Shown piece by piece: positions 47,655 to 56,955 of a stretch of DNA of 64,000 bases. Positions within the stretch are counted from its first letter, which is position 1, and the number at the start of each line of letters is the position of its first letter. Source of the stretch: Buxus sempervirens (Eukaryota; Streptophyta; Magnoliopsida; Buxales; Buxaceae); the NCBI GenBank assembly GCA_947561395.2, contig OX387184.1, positions 37,810,766 through 37,874,765 on the forward strand, read 5' to 3'. The translations under genes were made by a program, and so were the position numbers. The notes below the pieces were generated by a model. That model was not told where the DNA came from and searched no databases. It worked only from the letters and a program-made list of their open reading frames with translations.

Positions 47655-47762
47655 AAGTAACCGAAATGAGATTTCGGTTAAACACGCAAGACAGCATAAC
47701 CGAAATTAGATTTCGGTTATGCAATGTTTCTGGTTTAACCGAAATTAAATTTCGGTTAAGCC
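47655..47762. repeat. Palindrome array 2 in LTR-A5
   Basis: Three inverted repeats: GTAACCGAAATGAGATTTCGGTTAA, ATAACCGAAATTAGATTTCGGTTAT and TTAACCGAAATTAAATTTCGGTTAA (each written without its flank). Spacing is about 35 bp. The sequence type is the same as array 1 of this copy (49163-49400) and unlike that of LTR-A4. Confidence 0.85.
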
Positions 47763-49162
47763 AGAGAACACCCTTGACCGATCTGTGTTCTCGGGCAACC
47801 TACCGAAAACACTTTTGTCACTTTTTGGACAGAGAACTAGTTTATGGGGTTTGTGGGCATGTATGAAGCTTCTGTGGGCCCCTGTGTGGGCCCACAATGG
47901 TTCGAATGGAGCCATAGGCTCTCTCTTTTGGTGTTTTCTAGAAACCAAATATCAAAGAAATGGGTGAGGGCTCCCTTTCTTCCTTTACATCAACACAAGG
48001 ACCGACCAGGGATCTAGGTATCCCTGGTTTGGTTTCCTTTGCTCCAAAACAACTTAATATGCTTACACATGGACATAAAACAAGAAAAAGGGGTTATGCT
48101 AGGCATGCTTCCAATCACAGCGAAGATGAGCAACATGAGGCATGGCTAAGTGCTATTAGGCCTTAGAAAACATTTTTTTTTCTTACTTAAACAAAAAAAC
48201 AGCTTCATGCTTTAAGCACATGGGAATGCATACTAGCACATAGAGATATAAATGCAAAGGGGTTGGCTCCTCATGATCATAAAACAGTGATTAATAAAGT
48301 GATGAAGACCTCAACGAAAGCACATGAACACAAGTGTAATGTGAGGCGACTATACATCCCTAAAATCATTTCGTGCATGCTTGAAATTCTAATGAACAAC
48401 CGAAAGGGGATTATGCATACGTGTGATGGCAACTAGACATGTATCTCATACATTCTATCATGTTAATATTACTCCATAAAATCTAATAAAATAGCATGCA
48501 AAGAAAGGAAGAGGGAGGGGGCTTATGCCAGGGTTACATTTGGATTCTAGCAAGGGGAACATGCTCCTCCTTTTGATGTGAAACCAACCTTAGCGATGAC
48601 CACAAAACAGTGATCGAATGGGAGTTGCATGACCACTTTAAACCAACCCAAAATACTCTCCCTACTCTCCTTTACCAACCGAAATTCATTTCCTTACCAT
48701 GGGAGATCCACCTTGTGAAGAGAAGACTTGGGAGAAGGAGAAAGGGGAGGGATGAACCAAAGTGAACCAAAGAACGCTAGGTGGTAGTATAAAAGGACAT
48801 CAATATGCTCCAAATCCCATAAAATTCACATATGTTAAACAAAAGTCATAGGGAAGTCATACCTTAAGGTTAGAATCCCCTTTTGAGGTGTGCTTGAGGC
48901 TCTTTTGTGGCACAACAGCACTTTAGTAGCACCTCCTCCTCTTCAAATGTTCTCCAAGATCCTCTCCAAGTAGTAGAAGTGAAGTAGAAAGGGGTGGAAG
49001 GAGCTTGGGGGAGATTAGATCAGGGCTTTGGGTGTTAAGAGAGGTGGGGGAGGGTAGGGCAGGGAGGTTTGAGCAGGGATGGGTGGGGGGAAATTTCGAC
49101 AAGCAGCAACCCCAAGCCAAATGGCTGGGGTTGCTATTTATAGCAAAAAATTGAAGAGCCAA

Positions 49163-49400
49163 AATTAATTTTCGGTTATGCTGATTTTGTACTATAACCG
49201 AAAATTAATTTCGGTTATACAAGAATTTTGTAACCGAAATTTAATTTCGGTTACTTTTGCACTTGATTAGCAATTAATTTCTATAAGGTACGGAGTCAGA
49301 GAATCTGTCGGGCGATTTTTGATTTCACTTTACGAACCGGAATTGAATTCCTGTTATACAAAATTTGTGTATAACCGAAATTTAATTCCGGTTATTCTGC
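49163..49400. repeat. Palindrome array 1 in LTR-A5 U3
   Basis: Units such as ATAACCGAAAATTAATTTCGGTTAT at about 49194-49219 and GTAACCGAAATTTAATTTCGGTTAC at 49231-49255 are followed by two ACCGGAATT / AATTCCGGT units at 49335-49400. They lie immediately upstream, in LTR sense (minus), of the TATA-like box near 49140. Confidence 0.85.
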
Positions 49401-49962
49401 CAATATTTTTGATATTTACAAATTGCCCCCTGGATTTGACCGATTTGACACTGGAGATATTCGCGGATTGCCCCTGCACAATTTTGGTTTAATCCCTAAG
49501 ATATTTTGCAGATTTTGGATATTTACGGATTGCCCCTCGAGATATTTTCCTGTGTTTCTCGCCACGTGTGCAGTTTCCAGCATTGCTACCCGGAAACTTC
49601 AACTGATCATATCTTCCCTGTCTGGACTCCGATTTGAGCAAACTCAATTGCGTTAGAACCGCATCAGAGTCCTCTATCCATTGGCATAGGGCTAAGAACC
49701 TGGTTTGGGGTTTAGTAGAAAGTCAACTTTTAGCTCCCCTTCAAGTTTGACCAGCTTGCAGATCCCTCATCCGGACTCCGATTCCAGCAAACTCAGTTGC
49801 ATTGGAACCATGTTAGGATCCTCTATCCATTGAGATAAGGCAAGGTGGCCAATTATCACTTGATCAAAAAGTCAACTTTTGCCCCTTTAGGGTTTGACTT
49901 TCTAGCTAGGGTTTGCATTTCTGGCACTTTCGAGAGCGCAAAAATGAGGTGCTTACACGGGG

Positions 49963-49994
49963 TTCAAGCATCACTACAAATCCATAGCACCAAT
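49963..49994 (+). pseudogene. LINE-h ORF2 scrap between LTR-A5 and LTR-A6
   Basis: Thirty-two bases between the second CGGGG and the first copy of CCAAT (49990-49994). They read roughly FKHHYKSIAP, matching the short stretch just upstream of the FADD motif in sister LINEs (NFKYHPRCQ in LINE-j). They prove that LTR-A5 and LTR-A6 are two separate insertions and not one element. Confidence 0.8.
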
Positions 49995-50552
49995 TGTAAG
50001 CACCCAAATTTTGATCAAACCAAAAAAGAAAAAAAAGAAGAAAACAAAAAAATGTGCTAAAAGACAGCAGAAAAGTCAAAACCCTAAGGGGACAAAAGTT
50101 GACTTTTGATCAAGTGATAATTGACCACCTTGATTTATCTCATCTGATAGAGAATCTCGACACGGTTCCAACGCAACTGGGTTTGCTGGAATCGGAGTTC
50201 GGATGAAGGATCTATAAGCCGGTCAAACTTGAGGGGGAGCCGAAAGTTGACTTTCTGCTAAACCCCGAATCAATTGCTTAATCCTATCCCATTGGATATA
50301 GGACTCTGATACGGTCCTAAGGCAACTGAGTTTGCCCAAATCGGAGTCCAGGTGAAGGAGATATGAGCTGTCAAAGTTTCCGAGCAGCAAAACTGGCAAA
50401 TTGCACACGTGGCAAGTTGCGTAGGAAAATATCTCAGGGATCAAATCTGTAAATATCCAAACATTCAAAATATGCCAGGGACTATATCTGTAAATACTAG
50501 ATTTTTTAGACGAATCCTCAGCCGCATTAATTGTTTTTCAATGATTGTGTCG

Positions 50553-50597
50553 CTCGCGCCGAGCTCCAACTACTCGGCGCCAGCCCAGCGGATACCC
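50553..50597. repeat. GCGCC inverted-repeat block in LTR-A6 U3
   Basis: GCTCGCGCCGAGCTCCAACT followed by ACTCGGCGCCAGCCCAGCGG, directly upstream of the TATAAATA at 50610. LTR-A1 (81-137) has the closely related GCTCACGCCAAGGTCCAGCT in LTR sense. This position holds ACCGAAATT palindromes in LTR-A5 and TATCCGACC palindromes in LTR-A4. Confidence 0.7.
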
Positions 50598-51813
50598 CAT
50601 TTTCTCCTCTATAAATATGGCAGCCCCCCTCTTGCGAAGGGGTTCGGCTTTTCTGGGTTGGGGGCTCTTTTCTGAGTTGGGCGATTTCCTTGGTTGGCCT
50701 TCTCTTCACATTGGCTCTCTTCCACTTCTTCTTCCCCACCTTGCTTGGTTCGAAACCTTCCTCCTCACCTCCCCTTGCCTCCATAAACAACCACCTGACA
50801 TCATCTTAAGCCCATTCGGCCCTTGGTCCTTCGCTCCCCTTTCTCTCTCGTCCAAGCCCAGGAAAGATAGCTTGCTGTTGGTGGTGAAGAAAGAGGTCCC
50901 GGCGATGGTGGTGCTGCAAGAGGAACTCACCCACTTCAGAAGGGTGTTAAAACACCAAGGTATTGTCCCCTGCAACTTTTGTTCAATATAAATAGGAATA
51001 AGATCATCTCAAGCATGTTTACGGTGTTTTCTGTTCTAGCATGTTGTTCGCTGTTATTGCTTGTTTGATTCGAAGGTGGGAGCATGTTCCCCTATGGTTA
51101 CCTCCTCTCATGTACCTCGATGTAAACCCCTCTTCCCTTCGTTAGTCCTGTTCTTATTTTTTTTTCGGATTTGGAGGTTCGCGAAGAGATTTGAGTCGTG
51201 ATGAGAAGTTAGGTTAGATTAATTTCGAAGTGTGCTTAGATGTCTTATGGGAGTCTAAGGATCACCAGAAAGCTGTTACAGAGGTTAAAAAACCAGACAG
51301 TCATGGAATTTGAGCAAAAACAGAGAGTCAGGCTTCGTCAGGGGTGTGCGCTGAGCTCGCGCCGAGCCCACGCCGGGCGTCTTTTTTTGTTGATTTTGAT
51401 TCGGCCGAGCTCGTGCTGACCTCGCACCTAGCGCCTGAGGTCAGAGCACCCTTTTTTAATGCTGAATTGCTTGTATTTTTTAACCCAATCGAAGATTGTT
51501 GCATTTTTTGCATATTCTGTGATTTCTGTGATTTTGCTGGATGTGGGCGACCTCTTCAAACCGAACCAAATGAACCAATAGGATTTCCGATCAGCCAGAA
51601 GCCCAACATGGGACTCAGACCACCCGGTCCAATTTGATCTCCAGTGGGCCTTCCAACGAGGCCCACCCAGCCTGAACCATTAAATTGTGCTTAAATAAGA
51701 TAACTAAAAGAATTAAGCGGGCCAGACCCTTTGAGGCCCGCCAATGCCCGATTCGAGAAGCATGCTTAGATTTAGACGTGGTTTGGCCGAGACCACGGGT
51801 AGGGCCTCTCGGG

Positions 51814-52346
51814 CTAGGGCTGTCAATGGGTCGGATAAAGATCCGAATCCGATCCGAATTCGACCCGATTATCCAAATATGGATCTTAGCTCTAGATTCG
51901 ATTACCCAAATAAGATCCGATTATCCGAATCCGATTATATTCGGATTCGAATATGGTATTGCACATATTCGACCCAATAAAGATCCGACCGTTTATTTTG
52001 TATATATGTTATGTTTTTTTAGGTCTTTTTATATATAAGTATAGAAGGAATGAAGGTTTCATATAATATTTATTGATTTAAAATCATAATATAAGACAAA
52101 TTTAAATTAATACATCCTTATTTAATCCACTAACTTAAGGTTTATAATATCTTAATCTTTTTCCATATATAATGTAATCGGATTCGGATATCGGATAATC
52201 GGTCGGATTTGAATTCGGATCGAATTCGGTATTACATACAAAAGATCCGTCGGATAATCGGGTCGAATTCGGATATCGGATTTTCTTATCTGATCGAATT
52301 CGGATCTTAGCAGATCCGTACCGTATTCGACCCGTTTACAGCCCTA
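51814..52346. mobile_element. hAT-like MITE (about 533 bp) in LTR-A6
   Basis: It begins CTAGGGCTGTCAATGGGTCGG and ends CGACCCGTTTACAGCCCTA, so the termini are inverted repeats. The flanking CTCTCGGG (51806-51813 and 52347-52354) is an 8-bp direct repeat, as expected for hAT transposition. LTR-A3 has uninterrupted sequence at the same point (near 15755). The ends are full of short GGATCCGAAT / ATTCGGATC repeats, the middle is AT-rich, and no transposase is encoded. It is non-autonomous and mobilised in trans. Confidence 0.85.
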
Positions 52347-53070
52347 CTCTCGGGCCCGCTAAAGCCCATTGAACCAAGCTAACTTAGGGTTTCTAAACCC
52401 TAACTCAGGAAGTCTTGGGCTTTCAAGCCCAAGCCCAAGCAAAGGGCCCCAAGCCCAAGGCCTGGCCCATTTTGGAAACTTAAGCAAGATAAATCCGATA
52501 AATCACTTGGCTACCATGTGCGGCCCACTCAGGGGCCCACAAAGCAACCCGGCCCACTTTAAATGGAAATCACTTAAATAACCTAACTTGAACTTCAAAA
52601 TAAAATCAAGTCAAATCAAACCAAAGTCCAAAGGGCCTCCCAGGCTTAGACCGAGGCCCACCAAGGAACATGTGGGCCACACTTGGCCCACCAAGGGATC
52701 CGTGGGCCCACCCAATCAGACTCACTTCGCTTTAAGCTAAGAAGATAAAATCAAGTAAAGAGACCCGCACCACTTTGGCGGTCCCACCAGACTTAACCAA
52801 ATGTACATGCTGGAACAGGAATCGGGTGAGTGAGAGACCAAAGTTTACTCAAACTAGGGAAACCTATGGGACCCTTCACTCGACGGGGCGGACTCGGGTG
52901 TCTACGGACTTCCCTAGACCGCAACCGAGAACTTGCTTAGAATCTCAAGCCGCAGACCAAGCCTTAATAGAAAAATCTAGGCACCCCGGTGTCTGCCTGC
53001 ACCCCATCAGGCAGTGGCGACTCCAATTTCCCATTTTTACCCAGTGCGGCCCGGAAATCAGGCGCGCACA

Positions 53071-53258
53071 CCAATGTCAAACTCTTATGCTTTGCAGATG
53101 ACTTGTTTTTATTCTCGCATACGAATAAAATTTCTGTTTGGTGTTTCATAACAACATTGGAGAAGTTTAAAGAGATGGGAGGGCTTCAGGTCAACAAGGA
53201 TAAAAGTTCAATGTTTTTAACTGGTGTAACTAGTGCTGAAGCTATGGAGTTGGCTGAG
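53071..53258 (+). pseudogene. LINE-h ORF2 part 4 (RT FADD motif)
   Basis: Resuming at the second CCAAT, it reads NVKLLCFADDLFLFSHTNK, with the FADD catalytic motif intact, then GGLQVNKDKSSMFLTGV. It is cut at 53258 by the LTR of the gypsy element. One base is out of register with the 49963-49994 piece, which implies an old frameshift. The rest of LINE-h lies beyond the gypsy element, outside the window. Confidence 0.85.
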
Positions 53259-54649
53259 TGTGAGACATGGGAAAAAATCAATCTGCATGATTTCTTCAAT
53301 CATCACACGGGATTAAATTAAACAAAGAGTCGCCACCATTCAATTTAGGTGTGAATGGACACCAAAATATTAAATAAGCACAAAAGGCAATTTTAGGGCA
53401 AAATATTCCTCCTAAAAAAAACAACCAGAGATGGGTAAGGGGATTAAGTTATGAACAGGGGAAGGTGTTAGGCACCCCTATTCATCCACACAAGGTGGTT
53501 GCCAGGCATTGTTCATGTTTTTCAAAGATAAAAGGCTTGCTATAAAAATCAGGAAAAATCACAAAAAAAGGACAAAATTGTATGGTTTTTTCATATGAAT
53601 AGTCTGATTGATCCAGAACTATCAAACATGATCATACCATTCCTAGGGTTTCATGATCAAAACAAAATTGAGATAAAATCAAATAAAATCAATTTAAAGT
53701 GAAAAATCCAAAAATCTGGCTTCAAGCTAAATTCTAGAAATCTAGAAAAATATGATTTTTATAAAATATTTCAAAATTGAACTTGAATAATCCAGGACAT
53801 AGGTAAAGTCCAAATTTCACATTAAATCAGAAAATAAAAACCAAAAATACCCACGTTGATGAAAAAACACCAAAAGGGGAGAATTTAGACCGTAGGGTCT
53901 TCTCTCAATAATGAAAAACAATTTAAAAATCATCTCATGAAACCCTAGAATTTATTTTCAGGCTTCTGGATTCAGATCTACCATATTGATCATGATAAAT
54001 CCAAGATCCTAGCCTAAAATCACAAAAATCACGAAAACAGTGCTGTAGGTGCAAAAGTGGCAAAAATCCAAATTTTATCAAAAATAGGGGATCTCATGCT
54101 ATAAACATCATGGATTCATGTATTCATTCAGATTCATCATAAAAAGCATTAAAACATGATCAGGATATTTAAAACAGCCGTATCTCACAAATTAGAGCAC
54201 ATGGGGGTCTACCCTACGGATCCACCTGTTCTCTTTTCCCCTAGTTCTCTCTTCACGTTTTACGGCTAGAGAGACTCTTGAGGTACTTGGAGATAGGTTT
54301 GGTTACACAAACACAATCACAGGCTTTATTCTAGAAAAAGGAAAAAAAAAGATATGGGGTTCTATTCTAGGGATCCACCTGTTCCCCTTTCCCCTAGTTC
54401 TCTCTTCACGTTTTACGGCTAGAGAGACCCTTGAGGTACTTAGAGACAAGTTTAGGAATACAAAAACAGATATGGCCTTATTCTACGGCAATAGAGATGA
54501 TCTAGAATTGAAGACAGAAAATAAAAAGGATAGGGGACTTACCTGGATTGAGCAGGCAGAGCAGCAGGAGTTCTTTCTCTTCTCTTGGGAGCTTCTTAGA
54601 ATTCCTTGGACTCCAAATTTCGTGGCCCTAAGCTAGAGGAATGAGCCTC

Positions 54650-54657
54650 TATTTATA
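54650..54657 (-). promoter_or_regulatory. TATA box of LTR-D2
   Basis: TATAAATA on the minus strand, at the position homologous to 32908-32915 in LTR-D1. Confidence 0.65.
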
Positions 54658-54848
54658 GACACACCCAGGGGCAAGGCTGGTCCAGAAGGATATATCCTGA
54701 TCCTCAGGATAGAGTGAAATATAGAGATAATGCCCATCCATAGTGGCTTCAGCGAATAAAATACTTAATTCGCTCGTTTAAAGATATATTGGACTTCAAA
54801 TAAAGCTCGGAAATCGAGAGGAGGACAAAACTTGCACGTGTCTTTAAT

Positions 54849-54960
54849 GCCCGTAAATGATTTACGGTCCAATGGCGACCGTATTAGTACTACGGGCGCG
54901 CCTGCCCGTAGATATTTTGCGGGCGATATGGGCCCGTGAAGAAAATACGGGCCAAGCCTG
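54849..54960. repeat. CCCGTA/TACGGG array in LTR-D2 U3
   Basis: Four tandem units of about 27-28 bp on plus: CCCGTAAATGATTTACGG..., ACCGTATTAGTACTACGGGC..., CCCGTAGATATTTTGCGGGC... and CCCGTGAAGAAAATACGGGC.... Each is an imperfect palindrome followed by a short spacer that often ends CCTG. The array lies about 190 bp upstream of the LTR TATA box. Confidence 0.85.
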
Positions 54961-55056
54961 TTCATTCTATTTTTAGGCTTTTTTGACCTGTTTTAAGCTC
55001 TAAATTACAGGTTTTTATTATTTTCTCATTTGGCAGTGCAATTTGGGGTGTCTACA

Positions 55057-55070
55057 GCTGCCCCCTCTTT
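55057..55070 (-). other. Polypurine tract next to 3' LTR
   Basis: On minus the sequence reads AAAGAGGGGGCAGC directly before the LTR start TGTAGACACC. A purine run at this place primes plus-strand DNA synthesis in LTR retrotransposons. It fixes the element's orientation and its 3' LTR boundary. Confidence 0.8.
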
Positions 55071-55403
55071 GCTGGTAATTGGAACCAATTACAAGCAGAG
55101 AGCAAAAAGACCCGCCAATTGCACTTTCTGAGATTTTTGTATAATCAATTGCACTTTGCAAGGATTAAATGGATGATTTTTGAAAAAAGAATTGATTGTG
55201 GAAGATTTGCTAAGTAATCCCTCAGCTTAAGGGCCAAATCTTCCTCTCTCTTCTCACTGAGCACTTGTGGGCTATGAAGTGAGATTTGAGACAAAATTTT
55301 TAAACAAAAGTGGGTAAGATGGCAATCCTTGCAACTTACAACTAATATCTACATTAATCTCCTAAAAATTGTGAGAAAATGATAAAATATGCAATTTTGG
55401 CTT
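55071..55403. other. Spacer between polypurine tract and array
   Basis: About 330 bp with no gene. It has a repeated 'caattgcacttt' near 55117-55155 and short AT-rich stretches. It separates the 3' LTR from the palindrome array ahead of the first antisense gene and could belong to a divergent promoter region. Confidence 0.4.
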
Positions 55404-55506
55404 CGCCCGTATTTGGCTTACGGACAGACCCTGCCCGTAGAGGGTTCACGGGCGACCGGGACCGTAGTGCTTTCACGGGCGTCTGATGCCCGTACTGATT
55501 TTACGG
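55404..55506. repeat. CCCGTA/TACGGG array upstream of antisense gene 1
   Basis: Four tandem units of about 27-28 bp: CCCGTATTTGGCTTACGG..., CCCGTAGAGGGTTCACGGGC..., ACCGTAGTGCTTTCACGGGC... and CCCGTACTGATTTTACGG.... It has the same unit structure as the LTR array at 54849-54960. A CT-rich, leader-like stretch (55507-55730) follows. Confidence 0.85.
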
Positions 55507-56955
55507 ATTTTGAACTCCTTCTTAATCTTGCGAACGCGACTTTTCCTTCTCTGCTCGCATTTTGCCCTAAACCTCTTCTGTCCGTGCTTTCTTCTCCGGT
55601 CTCTGCCTCTTCTTCTCCAACAGTCCGACATCTCACACGACTTCGCCGGCGACTACTATTCTTCTCCGGCAATTCCTATCATCTCCGGCGACCATCTTCG
55701 GCGACTCAAATTTCCGGCGACAACGGCTAGCTCATTCGGCCTTGGATGCTCTTATTAGAACAGTGGTGTGTCTGACGATCATTGGCTTGATCTTTGCGAC
55801 AGTGGCCTTGCCGAGACTGCTTCCTTTCACTCCAAGCATCACCCAAACATCTCCTGTGAGTGAGTTCGAGGCTTCCATTTCTATTTTGCAAACTTCTCAT
55901 TCGACCCACACAGGTATGTCGAACAGTAGCTTTCATCTCAACTATTCGACTGAGAATCATTGTTCAAAATCCATGACTGAATGAATACAATGATTTTTAA
56001 TTGTTTCTGCTCAATTTCCATAGTTCTTCGACACCTTGTCTGATCATATGAAATTGAATGACTTGTGCCTCATGAACCAAACTCTTATACTGTTAATTCC
56101 TGTCTGAATATGATTGCAAAATTTTGAATGAATGCACTAGTACTTGAATGGCCAAACTCCCTCAAATTTTGGCTTGTTCATCATTATAGGCTGCCACTTT
56201 CCTTGCCCATGACACCTATGAGAATGTAATGCTTCTGGATTCATGTTTGACCCATGCTCAATTTTTATTGAACTGCTGTGCTGCCTTGTTGAAATCATGT
56301 TTTGATTGATACTGCATTTTTCATGATTTTGATGCATGCTAGTAGACTTTTGTATGCTCAATACCAGCTTCCGGAATGTTGTTTTAAGTTTCTTGAAACT
56401 ATCTTTTGATCATGGGATGCTAGATGATTGCTCGCCCATGCATCTTAGCAAATTGGTTTTGACCCACTTGGATCTATACCAGAGGGGTCGGTAGACTAAT
56501 GATCTTGACTCCATCAAGCCGATCCTTAATCCAATTGACAAAACCATGATAGATTTTTGAATCTATAACTGAATAAGCCTAAACTTGATGAGCACTTCTC
56601 TTACCACAATCACAACACAATTAGGCTTGAATTTCCATCCTGAAACAAACATACAAAAGAGAAGATTAAAATCACATATCTTTTTTTTGTGATATAAATA
56701 GAATATACAGGAAGCCTAAACTTCCTACATATAATTTTTATATATTTTCTTGATTAAAGCAAAGACAAGTAAATAAAACAATAAAATTTCTCCAAACATA
56801 AACTCCTTCTGATTTGATTGGGAGTTTCTGAATCATTTTCTTCCATTTTCCATTTTCTTTTTCCTGTAAATCAATTAAGCTTGGTTAAAATAAAGATTAA
56901 GCAATTAAGAATTTTTAACAAGAATGATTAACCAACTCCCTGATTTGAACCGTAG
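55507..56955 (+). promoter_or_regulatory. Putative 5' UTR / leader intron of antisense gene 1
   Basis: After the array comes a pyrimidine-rich stretch with repeated CCGGCGAC, then about 1.2 kb without a credible coding frame. CACACAG/GTATGTCG at about 55915 could be a splice donor. The bases immediately before the first ATG, GAACCGTAG/ATGGCC at 56947-56961, could be an acceptor, giving a leader intron of about 1 kb. This is inference; no TATA box is clear. Short frames such as 55389-55730 run through the palindrome array and are rejected as genes. Confidence 0.35.

Larger units (their letters stand above)
46552..49957 (-). mobile_element. LTR-A copy A5, solo LTR (3,406 bp)
   Basis: On plus it runs from TGTGCGCGGTGAAATC to GAGGTGCTTACA, flanked by CGGGG (46547-46551 and 49958-49962). 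The sense strand is minus: a TATA-like box (ctataaatag on minus) near 49134-49143. Two palindrome arrays of the same ACCGAAATT...AATTTCGGT type lie upstream of the TATA box (49163-49400) and about 1.4 kb downstream (47655-47762). 'gagtcaccaccgcctgatgggg' near 46630 is the Tat/Ogre-type 3' end in reverse. No gag-pol is seen. Confidence 0.92.
49995..53070 (+). mobile_element. LTR-A copy A6, solo LTR with hAT MITE (3,076 bp)
   Basis: It runs from TGTAAGCACCCAAATTTTG to GGCGCGCACA, flanked by CCAAT (49990-49994 and 53071-53075). The sense strand is plus: TATAAATA at 50610-50617. Blocks rich in GCGCC/CTCGGCGC occur upstream of the TATA box (50553-50597) and downstream of it (51343-51450). A MITE lies at 51814-52346. 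The 3' part (from 52740: 'gaatcgggtgagtgagagacc' through 'gcagtggcgactcc') matches LTR-A3. The open frame at 50545-50991 is leader sequence and not a gene. Confidence 0.9.
53259..55056 (-). mobile_element. 3' LTR (LTR-D2, 1,798 bp) of the gypsy element
   Basis: On plus it runs from TGTGAGACATGGG to TTTGGGGTGTCTACA; in sense it is TGTAGACACC to TCTCACA, the same termini and body as solo LTR-D1. It contains the CCCGTA array (54849-54960), a TATA box on minus (54650-54657) and the 154-bp tandem duplication (about 54190-54490). The next bases at 55057 are a polypurine tract on minus, not a duplicated target, which shows that this LTR belongs to an element extending to the right. Confidence 0.92.

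Noticed and set aside
50545..50991. 148-codon frame in LTR-A6 starting before the TATA box
   Set aside because: It begins upstream of the TATA box and lies in LTR leader sequence; no domain, and other LTR-A copies do not keep it.
46552..53070. A single LTR element with two LTRs (A5 and A6) around a short middle
   Set aside because: The two LTRs are in opposite orientation, each has its own 5-bp duplication (CGGGG and CCAAT), and the 32 bp between them is LINE-h coding sequence.
55389..55730. 113-codon frame upstream of antisense gene 1
   Set aside because: It runs through the palindrome array and a pyrimidine-rich leader, and the composition is not protein-like.
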